This document shows, piece by piece, positions 49,042-57,982 of a stretch of DNA of 64,000 nucleotides. The notes under the pieces are model-generated. The model was given only the letters and a program-made list of their open reading frames with translations. It searched no databases and was not told the origin of the DNA. Within the stretch, counting starts at the first letter, position 1, and each line of letters begins with the position of its first letter. Origin of the DNA: an uncultured Bacteroidales bacterium (lineage in GTDB: Bacteria > Bacteroidota > Bacteroidia > Bacteroidales > UBA932); the NCBI GenBank assembly GCA_934680015.1, contig CAKUSP010000003.1:62001-126000 (forward strand), read 5' to 3'. Position numbers and translations under genes: made by a program.

Positions 49042-49400
49042 CTTGCAGCTATTTTTGAAAGTATAAATACAATATCTTCCTCCACTTGTGAATATGACAC
49101 TATACAAGAAGAAGAATAAATGAACATTATGTCGTAAATTCCGTCGCCCAGTTGTGACTTATTATTCCTATATGCCTCTCTTATACGACGTTTTAATAGA
49201 TTACGCTTTACTGCACGCTTAAAATAGCGTTTAGGAACGCTCACCAAAATGCGATTTTTCTCTCCCGATGATGGTAAATAACAATATTTTACATAAGATG
49301 TGACTCCCCACCTTCCCTTATCCATAAGATTTGAGATGGCCAATTTACCACATAGCCTTTCCGACTTAGTGAAAGTGTTAGAGCCAGCATTTTCACGCAT
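49038..49400 (-). CDS. rnpA: Ribonuclease P protein component
   Basis: A 120-residue basic protein that assists the RNase P RNA in cutting tRNA 5' leaders. The family signature [20 protein letters not shown] is followed by EAYRNNK, and the N-terminal [17 protein letters not shown] fits the substrate-binding start. It overlaps hemD by 8 nt and yidD by 4 nt. Confidence 0.93.
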   Translation of the reverse strand: MRENAGSNTFTKSERLCGKLAISNLMDKGRWGVTSYVKYCYLPSSGEKNRILVSVPKRYFKRAVKRNLLKRRIREAYRNNKSQLGDGIYDIMFIYSSSCIVSYSQVEEDIVFILSKIAAR

Positions 49401-50142
49401 TATTAACTTCCTTAAGAAAAAGTTCTAGAGCCTTTGCTACAGATGGAGCTTGAGGGGTAGGAGCTTGTAAAGAGATGCTCAAACCAGCATCTTCTATAGA
49501 CTTCACAACAGATCTGCCATAAGATATAATCTTTATATCGCCTTGTTTAAAGTCAGGATAACTATTAAAAAGTGACTCCACATCCGAGCGGTTATATAAA
49601 ACAAGCACATCATATGAAGACAAGTCAACACTTGTAAGATCCTGGTAAACAGGCTTAACTAATTCCGCTACGGTATAATCTATATTAGCACTATCGAAAA
49701 GCGCCGCAACCCCAGAAGCATTCGAAGAATCCAATGTGGCGATAAGAAATTTTTCTCCTTGATGCTTGTTCCCTATAAGTTTTACTATAGACTCTGGAGT
49801 GCCATCACCTGAAAATATTTTACGCTTACGAAAAACTATATGTTTCTGCAAATAATTAGCTACCAATTCAGTAGAGCAGAAATACTTCATAGTTTCTGGT
49901 ACTTTAAATCGAGCATCTTCACAAAGGGTAAAATAAGCATCGATAGCCACACGAGAAGAAAAAACAACAGCCGTATATTCACTAAGATTAATCCGCTGCG
50001 ACCGAAATTCTCTTGAACTTAGGGGTTCTATCTTAAAAAAAGGGAAGAAATCGATTTCCACGCCGAAATTTGCTTTCAGACTATCATAAGCCGAAGTATT
50101 TGCCGGAACATTCTGCGATATAAGTATCTTCTTTATAGCCAT
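49393..50142 (-). CDS. hemD: Uroporphyrinogen-III synthase
   Basis: A 249-residue cytoplasmic enzyme cyclising hydroxymethylbilane in heme synthesis. The family is very divergent. It is recognised here by the two-lobe pattern: ILISQNVPANTSAYDSL, then AVVFSSRVAIDAYF, VLVLYNRSDVESLFNSY, and IISYGRSVVKSIEDAGL near the end. The neighbourhood DUF4271-hemD-rnpA-yidD is typical of Bacteroidales and supports the call. Confidence 0.85.
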   Translation of the reverse strand: MAIKKILISQNVPANTSAYDSLKANFGVEIDFFPFFKIEPLSSREFRSQRINLSEYTAVVFSSRVAIDAYFTLCEDARFKVPETMKYFCSTELVANYLQKHIVFRKRKIFSGDGTPESIVKLIGNKHQGEKFLIATLDSSNASGVAALFDSANIDYTVAELVKPVYQDLTSVDLSSYDVLVLYNRSDVESLFNSYPDFKQGDIKIISYGRSVVKSIEDAGLSISLQAPTPQAPSVAKALELFLKEVNNA

Positions 50143-50145
50143 TTT

Positions 50146-50829
50146 CTAACTCACAAACAAAATTACACATACCAATCCCGCCATAGGGACAATTTCGAGG
50201 GCGCAAAGATACAAAAAAGACAGAAAAGCACCACATTGAGAAGACAAAATTTCCCTTTGACGAATAAATCTCAACAAAATACAAAAACCTGCCTCCGCTC
50301 CCAAAATCCATTTTTTAATTTCTATAGGAAAGTTAGCAATCAAAAAAATACCGATAGACAATAGCCATAGAATAGTTAGCATAATAAAGAATAATGCAGC
50401 TGAATTCCTACATGATCGCCACATTTCACTTCCTACCTTTCTATGCGGAATGACAGCATAAACAATCCTTTTAAAAATATAATAAGCCGCGATTCCCCCC
50501 ACGATCACAAAATAGGAGCCTCTCCACAAACCAGACCATTGCAGTATCATAACACTTGCAGGTAAAACACAGACAGCAACATGGTCTCTTAACTTGGCCT
50601 GATGAATATTATGTTCCATCGAAACCAATGGCTTCCAGCGTTGTATACATGGGCCAAGGGAAGCACAGAGCTGGAGAAGGTCCTTTAAAATAAAAAGCAG
50701 TACGAACGACTCCACTATAATAAGAGCCATATTCAAAGGGCTATCCCCCCAATTAGTTACCGTCTGAGCATCCAAAGATGGAGCTTCTCTGCTCATTCTA
50801 AGAATTCCGTTAGGAAAGAAACGGAGCAT
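50146..50829 (-). CDS. DUF4271 membrane protein
   Basis: A 227-residue inner-membrane protein with five or six helices, from the ATG at 50829; a TTG two codons upstream would overlap the previous stop. WRGSYFVIVGGIAAYYIFKR and the C-terminal GFCILLRFIRQREILSS correspond to DUF4271, a Bacteroidota family usually found beside hemD. Function is unknown. It lies 2 nt after the SUI1-like gene and 3 nt before hemD. Confidence 0.8.
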   Translation of the reverse strand: MLRFFPNGILRMSREAPSLDAQTVTNWGDSPLNMALIIVESFVLLFILKDLLQLCASLGPCIQRWKPLVSMEHNIHQAKLRDHVAVCVLPASVMILQWSGLWRGSYFVIVGGIAAYYIFKRIVYAVIPHRKVGSEMWRSCRNSAALFFIMLTILWLLSIGIFLIANFPIEIKKWILGAEAGFCILLRFIRQREILSSQCGAFLSFLYLCALEIVPMAGLVCVILFVS

Positions 50830-50831
50830 AT

Positions 50832-51176
50832 TCAATTACCGCGTTTAGCCTTATAACCCATATCCGTAAGCAGCGATACCACCTTATCGCGCAGATCACC
50901 TTGTAAGGTTATTTCACCTCCCTTTGAAGTTCCTCCCACGCCACATTTTACCTTTAATATTTTTCCTAAAGAAGACAAATCCTCCTCATTTCCCACAAAA
51001 CCTTTTACTAAAGTGACTTGTTTCCCGGCACGCGCCCTTCGATCTATCGTCACGACCAAGCGTTGTTTAGCCGGTTCGAGCGTGGCAACCTCAGCAGCAT
51101 AGCCCTGCTCGTATTTAAAATCAGGATTCGTAGAGTATACTACACCTAGTCGTTTTTTCCAATCATTTTCTGCCAT
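50832..51176 (-). CDS. SUI1/eIF1-like translation factor (YciH family)
   Basis: A 114-residue basic protein from the ATG at 51176 (MAENDWKKRLGVVYST); the upstream extension crosses the promoter and is rejected. The SUI1 domain fills the C-terminal two thirds: QRLVVTIDRRARAGKQVTLV, then GVGGTSKGGEITLQGDLRDK, ending LLTDMGYKAKRGN. Archaeal and eukaryotic relatives act in start-codon selection; the bacterial role is less clear. It is of interest because many genes here appear leaderless. It heads the operon through DUF4271, hemD, rnpA and yidD. Confidence 0.88.
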   Translation of the reverse strand: MAENDWKKRLGVVYSTNPDFKYEQGYAAEVATLEPAKQRLVVTIDRRARAGKQVTLVKGFVGNEEDLSSLGKILKVKCGVGGTSKGGEITLQGDLRDKVVSLLTDMGYKAKRGN

Positions 51177-51182
51177 AGCCTG

Positions 51183-51190
51183 CAAAGATA
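51183..51190 (-). promoter_or_regulatory. -7 promoter box for the SUI1-like operon
   Basis: The minus strand reads TATCTTTG, 6 nt before the ATG at 51176. It is back to back with the box at 51212-51219. Confidence 0.5.
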
Positions 51191-51211
51191 CTAAATTTAG
51201 AAATCTCTTCG

Positions 51212-51219
51212 TATATTTG
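51212..51219 (+). promoter_or_regulatory. -7 promoter box for the DUF2723 gene
   Basis: TATATTTG, a perfect box 6 nt before the ATG at 51226, divergent from the SUI1-like promoter. Confidence 0.5.
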
Positions 51220-51225
51220 TAAGTT

Positions 51226-54200
51226 ATGAATACTAGACAATTCAGCATTTGGAACAAGTTATCCGCGACCCTTGTTTTTATAATATCTGCGGTAACTTAC
51301 CTACTTACGATAGAACCCACAGCGTCTTTTTGGGATTGCGGGGAATTTATCGCATCTTCATACAAATTAGAAGTAGGACACCCACCGGGAAACCCTGTTT
51401 TCCAATTATTCGCTAAATTTTTCACTCTTTTCGCAGATGCACAACATGCTGCAGCTATGGTTAATACTTCAAGCGCCATCTGCTCTGCCCTTACAATACT
51501 ACTATTGTACCTTACATTAGTTTGGTTCATTAAGCGCACAATAAAACCACAGTCAGATGGTACATACACCACCATCTCGGCAGTGGGAATAATGGTGAGC
51601 GCCATGGTAGGAGCCCTATGCTACTGTTTTTCAGATACATTCTGGTTCTCTGCAGTAGAAGGTGAAGTTTATGCCATGTCCAGTCTATTCACCGCTCTGG
51701 TTTTCTGGCTTATGACCATATGGTACGATAAGGCGGATGAGCCACATTCTCTAAAGTGGATAGTTCTAATCGCATTTTTGATGGGACTTAGCATAGGAGT
51801 TCATCTACTTAACCTGCTTGCAATTCCTGCACTGGTCTTCATGTATTTCTATAGGTATAAAGACCAGTATAGCACTAAAGATTATCTAAAGATTTTTCTT
51901 ATAGGCGTGGCAATATTGGCCCTTATTCTGTTTATTATCATCCCATGGCTTCCTAAATTAGCAGCATATTTCGATCTGTTTTTTGTAAACATTCTGGGAC
52001 TTCCATATAACAGCGGAGCTGCTTTCTTTATGGTAGCATTGCTGTGCTTATGCTTTTGGGGGATATTTGTTACCCTTAAAAAAGGCAAAGTTCTTCTCAA
52101 TACAGCGCTTCTTAGTTTTACCGTAATAACCATAGGTTTTTCTGTTTTCACTATAGACATTATCCGTTCTTGTGCCAAGACTCCTACTAACGAATACCAG
52201 CCAGATAATGCCTTCACGCTCGTTAGATACCTTTCTAGAGAGCAGTATGGCAAAACTCCCCTTATCTATGGCCAATACTATGGAGCAGATTACGATCTTA
52301 AAACCTCTAAATATTGGGCACCTGTAGATGGGAAGTATAAAAAAGTCGAGGGCCCTATAGACGCAGACTATTTGCCAAGCGGGAAAATGCTCTTCCCTCG
52401 TATGTGGACAGATTCCCCAGACGGTAGTTATAGCGAATTTTACCAATACTACACAAATGGTAAAAAAGGGAAACCGACGATGGGTCAGAATCTCAAATAC
52501 TTCTTCGATTATCAATGTAATTGGATGTATTGGAGATATTTTATGTGGAATTTTGTCGGAAGACAAAACGACATTCATTCTCCCGTCCCAGGAAATCTAT
52601 TTCATGGCAACTGGGAAAGTGGAGTAAAATTCATCGACAACGCTAGACTTGGGGATCAAAGTGATGCCCCTGAAATACTATCACACAATAAAGGTAAAAA
52701 TCACTACTATTTTCTGCCTTTACTTCTGGGAATAATTGGACTTTGTTTCCATTTCAAAAAGGACAAACGCGGGTGTTTTCTCAATTTCCTGATGTTCTTC
52801 ATGACTGGTATAGCTATCGTTATTTATCTTAATCAGCCACCTTATCAAGTTAGAGAAAGAGACTATGCCTACGCAGGTTCATTCTACTTTTTTAGTGTCT
52901 GGATAGGATTGGGAGCGGCGGCACTATTCAACGCTCTAAGTTCAAAAAAGAAATTACAATGGGCAGGATTGGCTGCAAGTATTCTATGTCTGGGAGTGCC
53001 GACACTTATGGCGCAACAGAACTGGGACGACCACGACAGATCAAATAGATACACAGCCGTAGAAATAGCGCGCAACTACCTCAATTCCGTGGGGGAAGAT
53101 GGCATACTGATAACACACGGAGATAATGATACATTCCCGCTATGGTATGCGCAGGAAGTGGAAAGCATACGTACCGACGTGCGCATCGTCAATACCTCTC
53201 TGTTAGGGACCGATTGGCATATAGACCAGATGAAATATGCTGTTAACGAGTCCGCTCCGCTACCTTTGTCTGTTCCATATAAGCAATACCTATATGGGAC
53301 AAACGAATACATCCCTATTGTAGATAGCAGAAACGGAGCCATGAACATACATGATGTCATGCAAATATTCAAGCATCCCAAAGCTAAGGTGGGCATGTCC
53401 AGTGGCAAAAAAGTAGATTATATTCCATCGAGGAAAATAGTTGTTCCTGTAAACAAAGCCAACGTACTAAAAAGTGGTATTGTAAATGAAAAATATGCAG
53501 ATAAAATACAGGACAGCATTATCTTAACCATTCCAAAAGGAAAGGATTATCTGACTAAACCAGAGCTGTTCCTTTTAGATTTCTTAGATGGTTATGACTG
53601 GTCTAGACCATTAAATATGCTAAATATGGGCGGTGAAATAAACATTGGACAAAAAGATTATCTAACTTATAATGGCTACTCCTTTGAATTCATCCCGTTC
53701 AAGAACAAACCGAGCACATTGAAGCCAGGGTGGGTTGATAGCGACGACCTCTACCATAAAATGACTTCAGTATATAAGTTCGATGCCGTTTCGAGAAATG
53801 ACTATTTTATCGACTACCAGAATTACTACACTCACCTTGGGGTTATGAGTATAAGACAACTATTCGTAACCTGTGCTAAAGTATTTCTGCAAGAAAACCA
53901 AAAAGAGCGGGCTCTTGAGATGCTGGATAGAATGTCACATGTAATGGCGCCTTATCCACTTGACGCCATTCCGATAGGATTCCAGAATAACAACTACATG
54001 GTAGTGGAGGCCATCAATCTCTATTTCGAATTAGGAGAACGCGACAAAGCCATCGCACTTGCCGATAAATTATCAGCCGAATTAATGTATGCTGCTAATT
54101 TCTATCTTAAATTCGGAAGTCTAGCTCAATCAGAATGTGAGGATTATGCCCAATACATATTCCTTTTGTCTGATAGACTTAATCAGCATGGGGAAAAAGA

Positions 54201-54255
54201 AATGGCTTCAAGTCTTGAGAATAAACTTAAAGAACTGATAGATATCCATTCCTAA
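51226..54255 (+). CDS. DUF2723 membrane protein (glycosyltransferase-like)
   Basis: A 1009-residue protein. The N-terminal half has about ten membrane helices and the DUF2723 motif TASFWDCGEFIASSYKLEVG followed by HPPGNP, with the acidic residue in the first periplasmic loop as in GT-C fold glycosyltransferases. A second helix group (about 500-590) carries NQPPYQVRERDYAYAGSFYF. The C-terminal 400 residues are soluble, with DNDTFPLWYAQEVE and a TPR-like tail. Bacteroidota often have one large DUF2723 protein, thought to act in protein or surface glycosylation. The function is inferred, not shown. Confidence 0.85.
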   Translation: MNTRQFSIWNKLSATLVFIISAVTYLLTIEPTASFWDCGEFIASSYKLEVGHPPGNPVFQLFAKFFTLFADAQHAAAMVNTSSAICSALTILLLYLTLVWFIKRTIKPQSDGTYTTISAVGIMVSAMVGALCYCFSDTFWFSAVEGEVYAMSSLFTALVFWLMTIWYDKADEPHSLKWIVLIAFLMGLSIGVHLLNLLAIPALVFMYFYRYKDQYSTKDYLKIFLIGVAILALILFIIIPWLPKLAAYFDLFFVNILGLPYNSGAAFFMVALLCLCFWGIFVTLKKGKVLLNTALLSFTVITIGFSVFTIDIIRSCAKTPTNEYQPDNAFTLVRYLSREQYGKTPLIYGQYYGADYDLKTSKYWAPVDGKYKKVEGPIDADYLPSGKMLFPRMWTDSPDGSYSEFYQYYTNGKKGKPTMGQNLKYFFDYQCNWMYWRYFMWNFVGRQNDIHSPVPGNLFHGNWESGVKFIDNARLGDQSDAPEILSHNKGKNHYYFLPLLLGIIGLCFHFKKDKRGCFLNFLMFFMTGIAIVIYLNQPPYQVRERDYAYAGSFYFFSVWIGLGAAALFNALSSKKKLQWAGLAASILCLGVPTLMAQQNWDDHDRSNRYTAVEIARNYLNSVGEDGILITHGDNDTFPLWYAQEVESIRTDVRIVNTSLLGTDWHIDQMKYAVNESAPLPLSVPYKQYLYGTNEYIPIVDSRNGAMNIHDVMQIFKHPKAKVGMSSGKKVDYIPSRKIVVPVNKANVLKSGIVNEKYADKIQDSIILTIPKGKDYLTKPELFLLDFLDGYDWSRPLNMLNMGGEINIGQKDYLTYNGYSFEFIPFKNKPSTLKPGWVDSDDLYHKMTSVYKFDAVSRNDYFIDYQNYYTHLGVMSIRQLFVTCAKVFLQENQKERALEMLDRMSHVMAPYPLDAIPIGFQNNNYMVVEAINLYFELGERDKAIALADKLSAELMYAANFYLKFGSLAQSECEDYAQYIFLLSDRLNQHGEKEMASSLENKLKELIDIHS

Positions 54256-54263
54256 TATTTAAG

Positions 54264-54297
54264 AAAAGGGGGCTTGATAATAAGCCCCCTTTTCTTT
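54264..54297 (+). terminator. Terminator of the DUF2723 gene
   Basis: AAAAGGGGGCTT (54264-54275) pairs with AAGCCCCCTTTT (54282-54293) around a 6-nt loop, followed by CTTTTTA. The minus strand also has a T-run, so it may serve in both directions. Confidence 0.85.
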
Positions 54298-54349
54298 TTA
54301 TGGGCGAGGTCTACTCAAGACTGACACCCATTATTCCTTTGCTTTTTAT

Positions 54350-55243
54350 CTAACGACTGAGTCGTACCACAATGGAAAGCGGAAGATTTTTGCCAAAGCT
54401 GTCACGCAAAGCAAGTTCCCCACTTTCTATTTTATAATTGGTTCCCAATTTAAAAGCCTGCTTTACAACAGTTTCTCCTAAAAGAGCACTATATCCGTTA
54501 GAATAAAGGTTTAGCACCATAAAGCTATCTACAGGTGAAAGAATCTTGTCCACCTCGCATAACATATCAAAAAGGCAATCATCCAATTTCCATCTCTCTC
54601 CGTCCGGGCCATGACCATATGCCGGTGGGTCCAAGATTATGCCATCGTATCTGTGGCCTCGCTTAGCCTCTCTTCTAACGAATTTCATAGCATCCTCCAC
54701 GACCCAGTGGATCCCATCCATTTTACTTCGTTCCATATTAGCCCGAGCCCAAGTAACGACCTGTCGTACAGAGTCAAGATGAGTTACATCTGCTCCTGCT
54801 GCACGCGCCGCTAGACTAGCTGCACCGGTATAAGCAAATAAATTCAACACCTTCATACCCGTGTGACAATGCGAATAAATGTATTCCCAATTCGGAGCCT
54901 GCTCTGGGAATACCCCCACATGTTTAAATGATGTAAGGCCTAATCGTAAATTGAAATTTAGCCCTTTCTGTTGACCAGGGTATCTTATGAACCACTGGTC
55001 ATCCATCTGTTTAGCCCTTTTCCATGTACCACTATCCTCTTTCCCAGCTTTTCCAAATCCTGCTCCTGGGACAAATCGTGTATATGCCAATCGATCCCAT
55101 TCTCCTTCCGCTAAACTTTTATTCCACAAAGCCTTAGGTTCAGGACGGGCCATAACCACCCGCCCAAAACGTTCCAGCTTTTCTCCATTCCCACTATCAA
55201 GTAGCTCATAATCGGCCCACTGGCTCGAAGGGTACTCTACCAT
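54350..55243 (-). CDS. Class I SAM-dependent rRNA methyltransferase, RlmI/RlmK-like
   Basis: A 297-residue enzyme. It has the SAM-binding motif LNLFAYTGAASLAARAAGAD, the acidic end of strand 2 (HLDSVRQVVTWARANMERS) and the catalytic motif DPPAYGHG in the NPPY position. The N-terminal part (GFGKAGKEDSGTWKR, then FNLRLGLTSFKHVGVFPEQA) fits RlmI-type cytosine-C5 or related 23S rRNA methyltransferases lacking the PUA domain. The RNA target is unknown. Its start overlaps the last base of the transketolase stop (TAATG). Confidence 0.85.
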   Translation of the reverse strand: MVEYPSSQWADYELLDSGNGEKLERFGRVVMARPEPKALWNKSLAEGEWDRLAYTRFVPGAGFGKAGKEDSGTWKRAKQMDDQWFIRYPGQQKGLNFNLRLGLTSFKHVGVFPEQAPNWEYIYSHCHTGMKVLNLFAYTGAASLAARAAGADVTHLDSVRQVVTWARANMERSKMDGIHWVVEDAMKFVRREAKRGHRYDGIILDPPAYGHGPDGERWKLDDCLFDMLCEVDKILSPVDSFMVLNLYSNGYSALLGETVVKQAFKLGTNYKIESGELALRDSFGKNLPLSIVVRLSR

Positions 55244-56196
55244 TACTTTCTACTTATTACCTTATTCACCTTTTCAACTATCGCATCTGCATTCAAACCA
55301 TAAGCAGCCATAAGCTGGGATGGGGTTCCTGATTGGCCGAAACGGTCCTCTCCATTCACAAATTCCACAGGACTTGGCAGTCTACGGGCCAATACTCCCG
55401 CTACGGCTTCTCCTAAGCCTCCTGCCATATTGTGCTCTTCGGCAACTACCACGCATCCCGTTTTTTTTACGCTCTCGACTATAGCGTCCTCCTCTAATGG
55501 CTTAATGGTGGCAACATTTACAACCTCTGCTCTTATTCCTTGCTCTTCAAGTCTTTCTGCTGCCTGAAGCGCTTCCCACACCATATAACCACATGCAAGA
55601 ATGGTTACATCATGTCCCTCGTTTAAAACATACACCTTTCCTATTTCAAACTTCTCGTTTTCTAGAGTGAAATTAGGAATAGATGGTCGTCCGAAACGCA
55701 AATATACTGGTCCATCGTAAAGAGCAGCCGCGATAGTGGCATTCTTCGTCTGATTATAATCGCATGGGACTACTACTGCCATACCCGGGAGAGCTCGCAT
55801 AAGCGCTATATCCTCCATAGTTTGATGTGTCGCGCCATCTTCTCCAAGTGTTATACCAGCATGAGATGAAGCGATTTTTACATTTGTATGTCCATAAGCC
55901 ACCTCTTGACGCAACTGGTCATACACTCGTCCTGTTACGAACTCTGCAAATGATCCTATAAAAGGCACCTTTCCAGTAACAGCCAAACCTGCAGCAACTC
56001 CTACCATATTAGCCTCTGCTATACCACACTGGACAAAACGCTCAGGAAAAGCCGACGCAAAGGCATCCATTTTGACAGAGCCTGTTAAATCTGCCGTCAG
56101 AGCCATAACTTTCGAATTGATTTTTCCGGCTTCCAATAGACCTATGCCAAAGCCACTCCTGGTATCTTTATTCCCCGAATTTATATATTTTTTCAT
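55243..56196 (-). CDS. Transketolase, C-terminal subunit
   Basis: A 317-residue protein covering the pyrimidine-binding and C-terminal domains. VQCGIAEANMVGVAAGLAVT contains the glutamate that activates thiamine diphosphate. SHAGITLGEDGATHQTMEDI and LPGMAVVVPCDYNQTKNA are typical of transketolase. The C-terminal VVVAEEHNMAGGLGEAVAGV follows. It is expressed from its own gene 1 nt after the N-terminal half, so the enzyme is split and must assemble as a heteromer. Confidence 0.92.
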   Translation of the reverse strand: MKKYINSGNKDTRSGFGIGLLEAGKINSKVMALTADLTGSVKMDAFASAFPERFVQCGIAEANMVGVAAGLAVTGKVPFIGSFAEFVTGRVYDQLRQEVAYGHTNVKIASSHAGITLGEDGATHQTMEDIALMRALPGMAVVVPCDYNQTKNATIAAALYDGPVYLRFGRPSIPNFTLENEKFEIGKVYVLNEGHDVTILACGYMVWEALQAAERLEEQGIRAEVVNVATIKPLEEDAIVESVKKTGCVVVAEEHNMAGGLGEAVAGVLARRLPSPVEFVNGEDRFGQSGTPSQLMAAYGLNADAIVEKVNKVISRK

Positions 56197-56197
56197 A

Positions 56198-57037
56198 CTA
56201 AAAATCTCCTAAGGTTTCTTCTAATTGAGAAAGTGCCAATTCACACTCCTGAGCATTAGGAGCTTTTCCATGCCACTTATGATTATTAGCCATAAAGTCA
56301 ACACCATGTCCCATCTCTGTATGGAACAGAATCATCTTAGGCTTTCCGTTGTGATTGTGTGTAAATTCAAAAGCCTTTAACACGCTTTCCATATCATTTC
56401 CATCGGCATCTATCACATCCCATCCGAAGGCCAGCCATTTGTCCGACAAGTCATTAATTCCCGTTACCGATGTAGTAGCACCATCTATCTGTAAGCCATT
56501 CAAGTCTGTAAAGGCGACTAGGTTATCCACCTTATGATGGGGAGCCCACATCGCTGCTTCCCATATTTCACCCTCTTCACTTTCACCATCTCCGCATAAC
56601 ACATACACACGATTAGGATCACTTTCTAATTTTTTACCCAAAGCCATACCAGCAGCTGCCGAAAGACCTTGTCCAAGTGAGCCGGAAGGCATGAACACGC
56701 CAGAAAGATGATCTGTTACGCAAGGATGCCCTTGAAGACGGGAACCGAATTGGCGTAAAGTGCTTAATTCTTCGATTGGGAAATAACCACTACGAGCAAG
56801 CACACTATAGTAAACTGGAGCTAAGTGCCCGGCTGAAAGCACGAACATATCCTGGCCTTTACCATCTCTAGTCCAAGTCTTAGGATCGTGTCTCATCTCA
56901 TTGAAATATAGCGCAGTCATTACATCTGCAATGCCTAAAGAGCCACCCGGGTGTCCGGATTTTGCCATGCTAACCATGCGCACGATATCTCTTCGTACTT
57001 GGGAAGCTATTCTTTGAAGATTCTGTATATCTAACAT
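56198..57037 (-). CDS. Transketolase, N-terminal subunit
   Basis: A 279-residue protein holding the thiamine-diphosphate-binding domain. Seen: KSGHPGGSLGIADVMTALYF, SAGHLAPVYYSVLA, GSLGQGLSAAAGMALG, and the TPP/Mg motif CGDGESEEGEIWEAAMW ending in the NGLQIDG region. It pairs with the next gene to move two-carbon units in the pentose phosphate pathway. A -7 box TAAATTTG lies at 57074-57067. Confidence 0.92.
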   Translation of the reverse strand: MLDIQNLQRIASQVRRDIVRMVSMAKSGHPGGSLGIADVMTALYFNEMRHDPKTWTRDGKGQDMFVLSAGHLAPVYYSVLARSGYFPIEELSTLRQFGSRLQGHPCVTDHLSGVFMPSGSLGQGLSAAAGMALGKKLESDPNRVYVLCGDGESEEGEIWEAAMWAPHHKVDNLVAFTDLNGLQIDGATTSVTGINDLSDKWLAFGWDVIDADGNDMESVLKAFEFTHNHNGKPKMILFHTEMGHGVDFMANNHKWHGKAPNAQECELALSQLEETLGDF

Positions 57038-57066
57038 ATATTAAAATTAGTTTTACTAAAATTCTA

Positions 57067-57074
57067 CAAATTTA
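57067..57074 (-). promoter_or_regulatory. -7 promoter box for the transketolase operon
   Basis: The minus strand reads TAAATTTG, 29 nt before the ATG at 57037. No -33 match is seen at the usual distance. Confidence 0.5.
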
Positions 57075-57117
57075 CTAATAATCATTTGAAATCACCTTAC
57101 CCTATTATCCATTCTAA

Positions 57118-57180
57118 TACTTAGTAAGCGTTAAAAATAAGTTGCGCCAGATTAATATGAGATTTTCGTGGATAGATTAT
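57118..57180. repeat. Dispersed intergenic repeat, copy A
   Basis: ACTTAGTAAGCGTTAAAAA, then TAAGTTG and further on GATTTTCGTGGATAG, recurs as a diverged direct copy at 58745-58803. The two copies flank the trmN6/LolD-like gene pair. The rest of the 57038-57250 spacer shows only the transketolase promoter. Confidence 0.5.
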
Positions 57181-57250
57181 TTTAGAAAAAGGAGTTGCCA
57201 ATATGACTAATGAAGACCATAATCAAAGGTTATCAAGTTATATTAAAGAA

Positions 57251-57967
57251 TCACTTAATATTCAAAAATGGCTCCACCATAGAAAGATACTGCGCGGTGA
57301 ATTTTCCACCTTCCATCATTACCACTTCTGAAGTGTCGCACTGAGGGCGAAGTGTTGACTTAGTAAAATTGGCCACTATTCTTTTAACACGTTTTCTAGA
57401 AGTAGTGCGAATGTATGTTATCTGCTTAGGATACAAGCCGAAACCTACCGCAGTGCGAACGAGCTGCTTTTCTACATCTGCTGGCAGCACCATAGCCAAC
57501 GCACCACCATCCGATAATGAGCGTGATGCATACTCACATATATCCCTATAAGAAAGCGAGATAGTATGCCTTGCAGCGCTTTGCCTTTCATCTGGATTTT
57601 TCAAAGAATCATCATAAAAAGGGGGATTGGACACTATAAGGTCATAAGCATCCTGCCGCCTAGGCCAATCGTGTAGCGAGCATTGGCATACAGACAAGCG
57701 CTCTGCCCACGGCGAAGATGTAAAATTATAGCGAGCCTCCTGCACTGAAGCAGGGTCGATATCAATGCCTTGAATGTGCAAAAAATTAGCGCCAAGACGC
57801 TGTGCTAGCATCAGGGCCACCACCCCAGTGCCAGTACCCACATCCAGCACGCACACTACCGAGGAAGGCAAAAGAGCACAAGTTCCTAACAGAACAGAAT
57901 CCGTTCCCACCTTCATCGCAGAAGTATCATTTCGTACGTCAAAGCGCTTAAAATGGAATACCGACAT
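57251..57967 (-). CDS. trmN6: tRNA1(Val) adenine-N6-methyltransferase (TrmN6/YfiC-like)
   Basis: A 238-residue SAM-dependent methyltransferase. N-terminal MSVFHFKRFDVRNDTSAMKV is typical, followed by VGTDSVLLG. The SAM loop is VLDVGTGTGVVALMLAQR and the catalytic motif NPPFYDDSLKNPDE. Members methylate A37 of tRNA-Val1. It follows the ABC ATPase gene by 15 nt in a two-gene operon. Confidence 0.87.
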   Translation of the reverse strand: MSVFHFKRFDVRNDTSAMKVGTDSVLLGTCALLPSSVVCVLDVGTGTGVVALMLAQRLGANFLHIQGIDIDPASVQEARYNFTSSPWAERLSVCQCSLHDWPRRQDAYDLIVSNPPFYDDSLKNPDERQSAARHTISLSYRDICEYASRSLSDGGALAMVLPADVEKQLVRTAVGFGLYPKQITYIRTTSRKRVKRIVANFTKSTLRPQCDTSEVVMMEGGKFTAQYLSMVEPFLNIK

Positions 57968-57982
57968 GTTTAGGAGTTGTTT

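Noticed and set aside
49042..49107. 22-residue extension of YidD
   Set aside because: Lies entirely in rnpA coding sequence; the ATG in the ATGA overlap is the natural start.
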